This document shows, in pieces, positions 8,400 to 15,844 of a DNA stretch of 64,000 nucleotides; within the stretch, counting starts at the first letter, position 1; each line of letters opens with the position of its first letter. The DNA lies in assembly GCF_014763045.1 (NCBI RefSeq), contig NZ_JACTAG010000002.1, forward strand, positions 186,001 through 250,000, written 5' to 3'. Position numbers and translations under genes: made by a program. Under the pieces are notes generated by a model. It made no database searches. It was not told the origin of the DNA and worked only from the letters and a program-made list of their open reading frames with translations. Origin of the DNA: Sulfitobacter aestuariivivens (GTDB lineage Bacteria > Pseudomonadota > Alphaproteobacteria > Rhodobacterales > Rhodobacteraceae).

Positions 8400-9275
8400 A
8401 TGTGGTCCGGACGCAAACAAGAGTGTATCGCCGTGGCCAACCAATTGAAACGCAGATTTGTCGATACCCCCGTGGCCTTGCAAAGCCCACTCAACCACGC
8501 CGTCAATCAGCGCGACCGATCTGTGCTGCAAATGGTGCGTGATGCGGTGCGGCACAAACAGACACTGCTGGCCTACCAGCCGGTGATGCTGGCGCAAAAC
8601 CCCGATCGCGTCGCCTTTCACGAGGGGCTGATGCGTCTGCTTGATGAAACCGGCCGCATCATCCCGGCCGCAGATTTCATGCCGGTGATCGAAGACAATG
8701 AACTGGGCCGCGACATCGATGTGCTGGCCCTGCGCATGGGGCTGATGACGCTGCAGCAAAATCCCGACCTGCGCCTGTCGATCAACATGTCCGCCCGCTC
8801 CATCGGATATCGGGCGTGGAATGACACGATGCGCCGGTTCATGAAACGCGATGCCACCCTGGGGGAACGGCTGATTTTGGAAATCACTGAAAGTTCGGCC
8901 ATGCAGGTGCCCGAAATTGTCGCTGATTTCATGGCGGAAATGCAGGAATTCGGCGTCTGTTTTGCGCTGGACGACTTTGGCGCGGGGCAGACGGCTATCC
9001 GGTACTTCAGGGATTTTTTCTTTGACCTGCTCAAGATCGACGGACAATTTGTCAGAGGCATCGCGCAGGACGCGGACAACCGCGCGCTGATGGGCGCAAT
9101 GCTGTCGATCGCAAAACACTTCGACATGCTGGTGGTGGCGGAATCGGTGGAAAACCCACAGGATGCCGCCGTTCTGGCCGATATGGGGGTCGATTGTCTG
9201 CAGGGATACTACTTCTCTGCGCCGACAACACGGCCCGCGTGGCTGCGCAGCGCCCGGCGCCAGGCAGCAGGATAG
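8400..9275 (+). CDS. Standalone EAL-domain cyclic-di-GMP phosphodiesterase
   Basis: A 291-residue protein that is essentially one EAL domain with no PAS, GGDEF or membrane segment. Active-site landmarks are present: the signature as EGL in HEGLMRL, NMSARS, LEITESSAM, ALDDFGAGQTA, LLKIDGQFV, AESVE and LQGYYF. The metal- and substrate-binding acidic residues and the lysine therefore appear intact, and hydrolysis of c-di-GMP to pGpG is expected. The start ATG at 8400 has no strong ribosome site; a GTG in VANQLKRRF is an alternative. About 50 residues precede the domain. Roseobacter EAL proteins often tune the motile-to-attached switch (family knowledge). Confidence 0.88.
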   Translation: MWSGRKQECIAVANQLKRRFVDTPVALQSPLNHAVNQRDRSVLQMVRDAVRHKQTLLAYQPVMLAQNPDRVAFHEGLMRLLDETGRIIPAADFMPVIEDNELGRDIDVLALRMGLMTLQQNPDLRLSINMSARSIGYRAWNDTMRRFMKRDATLGERLILEITESSAMQVPEIVADFMAEMQEFGVCFALDDFGAGQTAIRYFRDFFFDLLKIDGQFVRGIAQDADNRALMGAMLSIAKHFDMLVVAESVENPQDAAVLADMGVDCLQGYYFSAPTTRPAWLRSARRQAAG

Positions 9276-9436
9276 CTTACTGCCGGCCAAGCCACCTTTC
9301 GCCCCCGTCACAGAACCCTCAGTTGCCGCAGCGCAGCGATTGCAGTATATCCGCCTCAGAAGGCGGGGGAGTCGCAGCATGCCGTGTGCTGTGCGCGACA
9401 CAAGTTTCCCTGCCAATTAGGTAGAGGAAACCATCC

Positions 9437-10612
9437 ATGACCAATGTCGTCATCGCATCCGCCGCCCGAACTGCCGTTGGCAGCTTTGGTGGGTCTTTCG
9501 CAAACACGCCCGCCCATGATCTGGGTGCCGCCGTGCTGAAAGAAATCGTCGCCCGTGCAGGTGTTGACGCAAGCGAAGTCAGCGAGACGATTCTCGGTCA
9601 GGTGCTGACCGCCGCTCAGGGCCAGAACCCTGCCCGTCAGGCCCACATCAATGCCGGCCTTCCACAGGAATCTGCTGCCTGGTCGATCAATCAGGTCTGC
9701 GGCTCCGGATTGCGCGCCGTCGCCCTTGGCGCACAGCACATTCAGCTGGGTGATGCCGACATCGTCGCCGCCGGTGGTCAGGAAAACATGACCATGTCCC
9801 CCCATGCCCAGGCCATGCGCGCCGGTCAAAAGATGGGCGACATGAAACTGATCGACACCATGATCAAGGACGGCCTCTGGGATGCTTTCAACGGCTATCA
9901 TATGGGCCAGACGGCTGAAAACGTCGCCGAGAAGTGGCAGATCAGCCGCGACGCGCAGGACGAATTCGCCGTTGGATCACAAAACAAGGCGGAAGCGGCC
10001 CAGAAAGCGGGCAAATTCGCCGACGAAATCGTCGCCTACACCGTGCCCAACCGCAAGGGCGACATCACCGTCGACAGCGATGAATACATTCGCCACGGCG
10101 CCAATATCGAAGCAATGCAAATGATGCGGCCCGCTTTTACAAAGGACGGCTCAGTTACCGCCGCCAACGCCTCCGGTCTCAATGACGGCGCGGCAGGTGC
10201 CTTGTTGATGAGCATAGATGAGGCCGAAAAGCGCGGCATCGAGCCGCTGGCGCGCATCGCCTCCTACGCCACCGCAGGCCTTGATCCATCGATCATGGGC
10301 GTCGGCCCGATCTATGCGTCGCGCAAGGCGCTGGAAAAGGCAGGCTGGAAAGCCGAAGACCTTGACCTGGTCGAAGCCAACGAAGCTTTCGCAGCCCAAG
10401 CCTGTGCTGTGAACAAGGACATGGGCTGGGATCCGGCGATTGTGAACGTGAACGGCGGCGCCATCGCCATCGGCCACCCCATCGGCGCCTCCGGGGCACG
10501 TATCCTCAACACGCTTCTCTTCGAAATGAAACGCCGCGACGCCAAAAAAGGTCTCGCCACCCTGTGCATCGGCGGCGGTATGGGTGTTGCCATGTGCCTC
10601 GAACGGCCCTAA
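9437..10612 (+). CDS. phaA: Acetyl-CoA acetyltransferase (beta-ketothiolase)
   Basis: A 391-residue biosynthetic thiolase. The acyl-accepting cysteine is in [11 protein letters not shown], the general-base histidine in [14 protein letters not shown], and the second cysteine in TLCIGGGMG. It condenses two acetyl-CoA to acetoacetyl-CoA in the cytosol. phaB follows 81 bp downstream on the same strand, so the pair supplies 3-hydroxybutyryl-CoA for polyhydroxyalkanoate. No phaC synthase is in the window. The ATG at 9437 is preceded by GGTAGAGGAAACC. Confidence 0.96.
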   Translation: MTNVVIASAARTAVGSFGGSFANTPAHDLGAAVLKEIVARAGVDASEVSETILGQVLTAAQGQNPARQAHINAGLPQESAAWSINQVCGSGLRAVALGAQHIQLGDADIVAAGGQENMTMSPHAQAMRAGQKMGDMKLIDTMIKDGLWDAFNGYHMGQTAENVAEKWQISRDAQDEFAVGSQNKAEAAQKAGKFADEIVAYTVPNRKGDITVDSDEYIRHGANIEAMQMMRPAFTKDGSVTAANASGLNDGAAGALLMSIDEAEKRGIEPLARIASYATAGLDPSIMGVGPIYASRKALEKAGWKAEDLDLVEANEAFAAQACAVNKDMGWDPAIVNVNGGAIAIGHPIGASGARILNTLLFEMKRRDAKKGLATLCIGGGMGVAMCLERP

Positions 10613-10622
10613 AAGCCACATC

Positions 10623-10647
10623 GGGCGCGCAATAATCTTGCGCGCCC
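10623..10647 (+). other. Stem-loop in the phaA-phaB intergenic region
   Basis: Perfect 9-bp arms GGGCGCGCA and TGCGCGCCC with a 7-base AT-rich loop, 11 bases after the phaA stop. With no T-run it is more likely an mRNA processing or stabilising hairpin, or a partial attenuator between phaA and phaB, than a full terminator. Confidence 0.6.
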
Positions 10648-10693
10648 ACCGCTCGCCAAGAAATAACATTACCTGACCAAATTGGAGGACCCC

Positions 10694-11416
10694 ATGTCCC
10701 GAGTAGCCCTTGTCACCGGAGGCAGCCGCGGAATCGGCGCCGCCATCTCGAAAGAACTCAAAGACGCAGGCTATACCGTTGCCGCCACCTACGCGGGCAA
10801 CGACGAAGCCGCCGCCGCCTTTACCGAAGAGACAGGCATCAAGACCTATAAGTGGAACGTCGCCGATTACGACAGTTCCAAAGAGGGCCTTGCACAGGTC
10901 GAAGCCGACCTCGGCCCGATCGAAGTCATCGTGGCGAACGCAGGCATCACCCGTGACGCGCCCTTCCACAAGATGACGCCCGAACAATGGCATCAGGTCA
11001 TCGATACCAACCTCACTGGTGTCTTCAATACGGTCCACCCGATCTGGCCCGGTATGCGCGAGCGCAAGTTTGGCCGTATCGTCGTGATCTCCTCGATCAA
11101 CGGCCAGAAAGGTCAGTTCGCACAAGTGAACTATGCCGCGACCAAAGCGGGCGATCTGGGCATCGTGAAATCACTGGCCCAGGAAGGCGCGCGCGCAGGC
11201 ATTACCGCCAACGCAATCTGCCCCGGCTACATCGGCACGGACATGGTTATGGCAGTGCCAGAAAAGGTCCGCGAAAGCATCATTGCGCAGATCCCTGCGG
11301 GCCGTCTCGGAGAGCCCGAGGAAATCGCGCGCTGCGTGAAATTCCTGGTGGCGGATGATGCGGGCTTTGTCAATGGCTCAACAATTTCGGCCAACGGCGC
11401 GCAGTTTTTCGTCTGA
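10694..11416 (+). CDS. phaB: Acetoacetyl-CoA reductase (SDR family)
   Basis: A 240-residue short-chain dehydrogenase. It has TGGSRGIG for NADP(H) binding, the NAG segment VANAGITRD, a catalytic serine in VISSING, and YAATK for the Tyr/Lys pair. The family member PhaB reduces acetoacetyl-CoA to (R)-3-hydroxybutyryl-CoA. Position directly after phaA and the QKGQFAQVNY segment typical of PhaB favour this over FabG. The start MSRVALVTGG at 10694 is preceded by GGAGGACCCC. A strong terminator follows at 11465. Confidence 0.94.
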   Translation: MSRVALVTGGSRGIGAAISKELKDAGYTVAATYAGNDEAAAAFTEETGIKTYKWNVADYDSSKEGLAQVEADLGPIEVIVANAGITRDAPFHKMTPEQWHQVIDTNLTGVFNTVHPIWPGMRERKFGRIVVISSINGQKGQFAQVNYAATKAGDLGIVKSLAQEGARAGITANAICPGYIGTDMVMAVPEKVRESIIAQIPAGRLGEPEEIARCVKFLVADDAGFVNGSTISANGAQFFV

Positions 11417-11427
11417 ACACCGGCGCG

Positions 11428-11460
11428 ATACCGACAGAATACCGACGTTATACCGACGTC
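11428..11460 (+). repeat. Three direct repeats of ATACCGAC at 11-bp period
   Basis: ATACCGAC occurs at 11428, 11439 and 11450, exactly one helical turn apart, in the short stretch between the phaB stop and its terminator. The position is transcribed 3' UTR. Confidence 0.7.
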
Positions 11461-11464
11461 GCAA

Positions 11465-11494
11465 AAAGGGCCGGATCACAGGATCCGGCCCTTT
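11465..11494 (+). terminator. Strong stem-loop terminator after phaB
   Basis: Perfect 13-bp arms AAAGGGCCGGATC and GATCCGGCCCTTT with loop ACAG. The right arm ends in TTT. It lies 48 bp after the phaB stop and may also serve the leftward small gene ending at 11522. Confidence 0.85.
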
Positions 11495-11521
11495 CGCGTC
11501 TCGTAAGAACGTCGCGATCGT

Positions 11522-11638
11522 TCAGCGGGACGTCGGTGCAAAAAGCCAGCCCCAAACGTTTGCCATCGCGCGGCTCCGGGCCTCATGGGCATCCTGCATG
11601 GCGCGGCGGGTGTCGGGGTTTGTGCTTGCTTCAAACAT
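11522..11638 (-). CDS. Small protein, 38 aa, divergent from LysR gene
   Basis: A short frame MFEASTNPDTRRAMQDAHEA continuing to NVWGWLFAPTSR, with a good ribosome site (AAAGGA, seven bases before the ATG at 11638) and a stop at 11522. The peptide has an amphipathic helix with alternating Arg/Glu/Ala and a Trp-rich end, somewhat like DUF1127-type small proteins. It is divergent from the LysR gene, with the 25-bp operator in between, so it may be a target of that regulator (inference). No function is known to me. Confidence 0.6.
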   Translation of the reverse strand: MFEASTNPDTRRAMQDAHEARSRAMANVWGWLFAPTSR

Positions 11639-11729
11639 GGCGGGGTCCTTTCGGGGATTGTTCAGTATCACTTGATTGATTTGAATATGACCCTTGCATA
11701 GCCAGTTGACAAACGAGACTTTTCAAACC

Positions 11730-11754
11730 TTCAGTTAAGCTGTACTTAACTGAA
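11730..11754. promoter_or_regulatory. Perfect inverted repeat, probable LysR autoregulatory site
   Basis: Arms TTCAGTTAAG and CTTAACTGAA (10 bp each) around CTGTA, a good match to the T-N11-A dyad bound by LysR-type regulators. The right arm ends one base before the LysR start codon, so binding would cover the translation start. A TTGACA-like sequence lies at 11705-11710. Confidence 0.75.
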
Positions 11755-11755
11755 T

Positions 11756-12694
11756 ATGTCAGACCGATTGCCTCCCCTCACCGCCCTGCGCGCCTTCGAC
11801 GCGGCCGCCCGGCACATGTCCTTTGCACAAGCCGCAGCGGAATTGAACGTAACCCCCGCCGCCCTCAGCTTTCAGATCAAGTCCCTCGAAGAACACCTGG
11901 GCGCCCCGCTCTTTCACCGCCTCAACCGCGCTGTAACCCTCACCGACGCCGGCCGCGCTCTGTCCCCCGACACTCAAGCCGCCTTTGAGCGTCTGAGCGC
12001 CGGATGGCGGGCCGCGCTGCGCACGCAGGACCACCAGACGTTGACCGTGACAGCCGGCCCTGCGTTTACCGCCAAGTGGCTGGCCCCGCGCCTTTTTGAC
12101 TTTGCGCAGGCGCATCCGGAAATCGAATTGCGCTTTTCGGCCAGCTTGCGGATCATGGATTTCAACCGTGATAACATTGATGTGGCGATCCGGTTCGGAA
12201 CCGGCCCGGACAAGGGGCTCTATTCCCTGCCCTTGGCCGAAGAATGGGTGGTCCCTGTCATGGTCCCCGAACTGGCGGCGACCTATGGTGGCCTTCAGGC
12301 ACTTGCCCAAGCGCCCCTGATCCATGACCAATCCATAGATTTTCTGAAGCCAGACGTGAACTGGGGGGCGTGGTTTACGGCCATGGGGATGGATGCGCCG
12401 CCCCGCAGCGGCCCCAGCTTCAGCCAGGCCGATCATGCCATTGATGCCGCCCTGGCCGGGGTCGGCGTCGCATTGGGACGCCGCGCGCTGGTGATCAAGG
12501 ATCTTGCCGAAGGCCGCCTTGTCGCCCCTTTTCCACACGCACTGCCGGTCAATGGGCGCTTCCGGTTCATCTGTCCCGAAGGGATGCAGGACCGGCCACA
12601 AATTGATGCCTTCAAGAATTGGATATTGCAGGAGATCGATAAACTGTCAGATACAGCCAATAGTTTCGAGATGTTGGAGCCCGACGTGACATGA
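11756..12694 (+). CDS. LysR-type transcriptional regulator, GcvA-like
   Basis: A 312-residue regulator. The N-terminal winged helix-turn-helix is clear (LTALRAFDAAARHMSFAQAA, then ELNVTPAALSFQIKSLEEHL). A PBP2-type effector domain follows with the GcvA-subgroup segment DVAIRFGTG. The ATG at 11756 immediately follows the inverted repeat and has no Shine-Dalgarno sequence, which suggests a leaderless or very short-leader mRNA. The stop overlaps the start of the DMT exporter (ATGA), so regulator and exporter are co-transcribed and probably functionally linked. Confidence 0.9.
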   Translation: MSDRLPPLTALRAFDAAARHMSFAQAAAELNVTPAALSFQIKSLEEHLGAPLFHRLNRAVTLTDAGRALSPDTQAAFERLSAGWRAALRTQDHQTLTVTAGPAFTAKWLAPRLFDFAQAHPEIELRFSASLRIMDFNRDNIDVAIRFGTGPDKGLYSLPLAEEWVVPVMVPELAATYGGLQALAQAPLIHDQSIDFLKPDVNWGAWFTAMGMDAPPRSGPSFSQADHAIDAALAGVGVALGRRALVIKDLAEGRLVAPFPHALPVNGRFRFICPEGMQDRPQIDAFKNWILQEIDKLSDTANSFEMLEPDVT

Positions 12695-13563
12695 CCCGAT
12701 CCCGCGCGACGGCCGTTGGTTTTGTCGCAGTCCTGCTTTGGGCATTGCTGGCGCTTTTTACGGTCGGATCCAGCCCAACCCCGCCGCTGTTGCTGAATGC
12801 CCTCTGCTTTGCAATTGGTGGCACACTGGGATTGATCTGGATCGCGATCACAGGATCGCTGGCAGCTTTGCGGCAGGTGCCGTTGCGGGTCTATATCTTT
12901 GGCACATTTGGTCTTTTTGGCTATCACGCGCTCTACTTTTCAGCGCTGCGCCTCGCGCCCGCGGCCGAAGCGGGGCTCATTGCCTATCTCTGGCCGTTAC
13001 TGATCGTTCTCTTTTCAGGTCTTTTGCCGGGCGAGCGGCTGCGCTGGGGTCATCTGTTAGGCGCGTGCCTTGGATTTGCGGGCGCCGCGCTGATCATCAC
13101 CGGTGGGGGCGTGGGGCTGTCACCTCAGCATTTTCCGGGCTATCTGCTGGCCGTCCTTTGCGCGCTGACCTGGTCGGGTTATTCCGTGCTGTCGCGCCTT
13201 GTTGGTACGGCACCAACGGCCACGGTGGCGGTATTTTGCATTGCCAGCGCCGCCCTGTCACTTCCGTTGCATTTGATGTTCGAGGAAACTGTGCTCCCTA
13301 CCACGGCATTGGGTTGGGCCGCGATTGCGGGCCTCGGCCTTGGACCAGTTGGGCTGGCTTTCTATGTTTGGGATATCGGGGTCAAACAAGGCGATATTCA
13401 GCTTCTGGGCACAAGCTCGTACGCTGCCCCGCTGCTCTCAACGCTGGTTCTGGTTCTTTTTGGGGTGGCCGCCCCCAACAGTACGCTGATCTGGGCGGCG
13501 CTTTTGATTACGGGCGGCGCCGGCTTTGCCGCGCGCGCATCCGCTAAAGGGTCTGCCGTCTAA
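12691..13563 (+). CDS. DMT/EamA-family exporter, YddG-like
   Basis: A 290-residue integral membrane protein with about ten hydrophobic segments and two EamA repeats. The segment YHALYFSALRLAPAAEAGLI and the C-terminal LGTSSYAAPLLSTLVLVLFG match the aromatic amino acid exporter YddG subgroup. Export of an amino acid or metabolite to the periplasm by drug/metabolite transporter chemistry is expected; the substrate is not provable here. It overlaps the LysR gene by 4 bp at its start and DUF465 by 4 bp at its convergent end. Confidence 0.82.
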   Translation: MTRSRATAVGFVAVLLWALLALFTVGSSPTPPLLLNALCFAIGGTLGLIWIAITGSLAALRQVPLRVYIFGTFGLFGYHALYFSALRLAPAAEAGLIAYLWPLLIVLFSGLLPGERLRWGHLLGACLGFAGAALIITGGGVGLSPQHFPGYLLAVLCALTWSGYSVLSRLVGTAPTATVAVFCIASAALSLPLHLMFEETVLPTTALGWAAIAGLGLGPVGLAFYVWDIGVKQGDIQLLGTSSYAAPLLSTLVLVLFGVAAPNSTLIWAALLITGGAGFAARASAKGSAV

Positions 13564-13724
13564 CTCGACAGCCTCGTAATCTCCTCTTTGAGGCGAAGCT
13601 TCTCTTTCTTCATGGTCGCCACTTCCAGATCATCAATGCCGGGGGAACGTTGCGCCATTTCGACTGCGTCGCTCAGTTCGGTGTGCTTGCGCTTCAGAGT
13701 CTCCAGATGTGCGTTCAAAGCCAT
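13560..13724 (-). CDS. DUF465 small coiled protein, 54 aa
   Basis: MALNAHLETLKRKHTELSDA continues to KKEKLRLKEEITRLSS, a short helical, probably coiled-coil protein that fits DUF465 (YdcH-like). These are common in proteobacteria and uncharacterised. The ribosome site is AAGGAGGATTAC before the ATG at 13724. The 3' end overlaps that of the DMT exporter by 4 bp. Confidence 0.85.
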   Translation of the reverse strand: MALNAHLETLKRKHTELSDAVEMAQRSPGIDDLEVATMKKEKLRLKEEITRLSS

Positions 13725-13755
13725 GTAATCCTCCTTGATGATATGGGTGTCCTAA

Positions 13756-13776
13756 GGGAACCACGTTTGCGTTCCC
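13756..13776 (-). terminator. Stem-loop upstream of DUF465
   Basis: GGGAAC and GTTCCC flank a 9-base loop in the 99-bp gap between the methyltransferase stop and the DUF465 start. A second small stem (GCTGC-CGT-GCAGC) lies beside it. It could terminate the leftward DUF2007-methyltransferase transcript. Confidence 0.45.
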
Positions 13777-13823
13777 AAGTCACGCTGCCGTGCAGCGATA
13801 TCACTTAAAATGTGATTGAATTG

Positions 13824-14576
13824 CTAAAATTCAAGCGCGGCGGCATCGCGGAGCACGGATCGCACCATCGGGGTATAGTCATCCACCGCGTCATCAAGAT
13901 GCGCCGCCCCTTCATGCATGACAAGTGGTGCAAGCAGGCGGAATTGTCCGCGTCGGTTCTTGAAAGCGCGCAGGATCACCCTGTCAGCCGCCCGTCCGTG
14001 ACGGGCCGCGAGGGGCAAAACCGCGATCGACCCCAAGTCTTTCGGCATGGCACGCAAGAGATCCGGCAACCGCTCTGCCCGGTGAATGAATGTCGCACAG
14101 CCGTTGGGCTTTAGGCGCTTTCCTGCAATCCGAACCCAGTCGGCCAGTGGTGTCTGCGCCCCATGCGCCGCCTCGCGTGCGCTGTCTGCCGAAGGGCGGG
14201 ATGCTGCGCGATCGAAATAGGGCGGGTTGGCCATCAGGTGATCAAACTGCCGTTCCCTTATCGACAGAGGCAAGTCGTTGATATCGGCCTCCACCACCTC
14301 CAGCGCCGGTCCGTTACGTGCCGCAAGCGACGCATACGCGGCGTCCCGTTCGACCCCTGTCAAGGTCAACCCGGGCACACGCGCGCCAAGGCAGAGCATC
14401 GCCGCCCCAGCGCCACAGCCAAGATCAAGAACAGATTGACCGGTTGATGCCGGAACGGCGGCAGCAAGCAAAACTGCATCGATCCCTGCCCGATACCCTT
14501 TACGCGGCTGCCATAGCTTAACCTTGCCGCCCAAATAGGCGTCTTGCGTCAAATCGTCCCGGGCGTCTTTGATCAC
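13824..14576 (-). CDS. TrmN6-like N6-adenine tRNA methyltransferase
   Basis: A 250-residue SAM-dependent methyltransferase. Motif I is VLDLGCGAGAAMLCLG and the catalytic motif is ANPPYF, the NPPY signature of N6-adenine methylation. Together with the N-terminal LTQDAYLGGKVKLWQP this matches the TrmN6/YfiC group that modifies A37 of tRNA-Val. The GTG start at 14576 overlaps the DUF2007 stop (GTGA), so the two are co-translated leftward. Assignment to tRNA1-Val is by family; other N6-adenine substrates are possible. Confidence 0.85.
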   Translation of the reverse strand: MIKDARDDLTQDAYLGGKVKLWQPRKGYRAGIDAVLLAAAVPASTGQSVLDLGCGAGAAMLCLGARVPGLTLTGVERDAAYASLAARNGPALEVVEADINDLPLSIRERQFDHLMANPPYFDRAASRPSADSAREAAHGAQTPLADWVRIAGKRLKPNGCATFIHRAERLPDLLRAMPKDLGSIAVLPLAARHGRAADRVILRAFKNRRGQFRLLAPLVMHEGAAHLDDAVDDYTPMVRSVLRDAAALEF

Positions 14577-14788
14577 AGGCCCAGCGGGATATCATTATCC
14601 AGCAATACCTTCACCGCAGCCGCATGATCATCCGGCCGCACCATCAACCGACGGGGGAAAATCCCGATGCCGCCTTCCAGCACGCTCATGTTTACGTCCT
14701 GCTCGAAGCAGGCTATATCCTCGCCTTCAAGGAGCGCTGTGGCAAAGGCGATGATGGTGATGTCGGTGCTGCGCAAAAGTTCCTGCAT
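14573..14788 (-). CDS. DUF2007 domain protein (putative signal-transducing), 71 aa
   Basis: A 71-residue protein beginning MQELLRSTDITIIAFATALL. It has the GIFPRRLMVRPDDHAAAVKVL ending typical of DUF2007, a ferredoxin-like small domain related to PII-type folds. The role is unknown. The start at 14788 is 51 bp from the divergent polyprenyl synthase start; longer upstream readings overlap that gene. It is coupled to the TrmN6-like gene by GTGA. Confidence 0.82.
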   Translation of the reverse strand: MQELLRSTDITIIAFATALLEGEDIACFEQDVNMSVLEGGIGIFPRRLMVRPDDHAAAVKVLLDNDIPLGL

Positions 14789-14839
14789 ATCAACGATGTA
14801 GGGGAACTCGCCCCCCTTTGTCGAGCCTTGGACCCAGAG

Positions 14840-15844
14840 ATGTTGACGAAAAACGACGCCCAAGCCAAACCGCATGACCGCCTCGCGACCTATTTGTCTG
14901 CAGATATGACAGCCGTTGGTACTCTGATTGCTGAACGGATGGCCTCTGAACATGCGCCGCGTATCCCCGAGGTAACCGCGCATCTCGTTGGCGCAGGGGG
15001 CAAACGCCTGCGGCCCATGCTGACACTCGCGGCGGCACGGCTGTGTGGCTACAATGGCCCCTACCACGTGCATCTGGCCGCCACCGTTGAATTCATTCAC
15101 ACCGCCACGCTTCTGCATGACGACGTGGTCGATGAAAGCCGCCAGCGGCGCGGGCGGCCAACGGCAAATTTGCTGTGGGACAACCAGTCATCGGTGTTGG
15201 TCGGCGATTATCTTTTCGCACGCAGCTTTCAGTTGATGACCGAACCCGGGTCGATGCGGGTCATGAAGATCCTGTCAAACGCAGCCGCGACCATTGCTGA
15301 AGGCGAAGTGCTGCAGTTGACAGCTGCCAACAACCTGGCGACGGACGAAAGCATCTATCTGCAGGTCGTACGCGGCAAGACCGCCGCGCTTTTCTCTGCC
15401 GCTACCGAAGTGGGCGGGGTGATCGCAGATGCGCCTGAGGATAGGGTCAAGGCGCTCTTTGCATATGGTGATGCGCTGGGAATTGCGTTTCAGATCGCAG
15501 ATGATCTGCTGGATTATCGCGGTGACGCGGGCAGCACCGGCAAGAACATTGGCGACGATTTTCGCGAGGGTAAGCTGACGCTGCCGGTGATCAAGGCCGT
15601 CGCACAGGCCAACGCCCAAGAACGCGCCTTTTGGGCGCGCACCATCGAAAAGGGTCAGCAGGACGAAGCGGATCTTGATCAGGCGCTGACCCTGATGGAT
15701 AAACATGGCACACTGGATGCAACTGAATCCGATGCACGTGCCTGGGCGGACAAGGCGAAATCGGCCCTGTCCCCTCTGCCTGAACACGAGCTGAAAGAAA
15801 CCCTTGCCGATCTGGCCGATTACGTCGTCAGCAGGCTGAGCTAA
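14840..15844 (+). CDS. Long-chain polyprenyl diphosphate synthase (quinone side chain)
   Basis: A 334-residue all-trans prenyltransferase with both aspartate-rich motifs: LLHDDVVDESRQRRG (FARM) and QIADDLLDYRGD (SARM). GGKRLRPMLTLAAARL lies at the N-terminal substrate site. It elongates FPP or GGPP with IPP; in roseobacters the product is usually the C50 chain of ubiquinone-10 (family knowledge; chain length is not read from sequence). The start MLTKNDAQAK at 14840 is chosen over longer frames that overlap DUF2007. It converges on ispE with a 4-bp overlap. ubiA at 63 kb uses its product. Confidence 0.93.
   Translation: MLTKNDAQAKPHDRLATYLSADMTAVGTLIAERMASEHAPRIPEVTAHLVGAGGKRLRPMLTLAAARLCGYNGPYHVHLAATVEFIHTATLLHDDVVDESRQRRGRPTANLLWDNQSSVLVGDYLFARSFQLMTEPGSMRVMKILSNAAATIAEGEVLQLTAANNLATDESIYLQVVRGKTAALFSAATEVGGVIADAPEDRVKALFAYGDALGIAFQIADDLLDYRGDAGSTGKNIGDDFREGKLTLPVIKAVAQANAQERAFWARTIEKGQQDEADLDQALTLMDKHGTLDATESDARAWADKAKSALSPLPEHELKETLADLADYVVSRLS

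Noticed and set aside
9351..9366. Hairpin CCGCCT-CAGA-AGGCGG before phaA as terminator
   Set aside because: Short stem, no T-run, and 15-base elements like this are frequent in such GC-rich DNA.
8382..9416. 344-codon frame opposite the EAL gene
   Set aside because: Antisense to a clearly recognisable EAL domain, low-quality protein composition.
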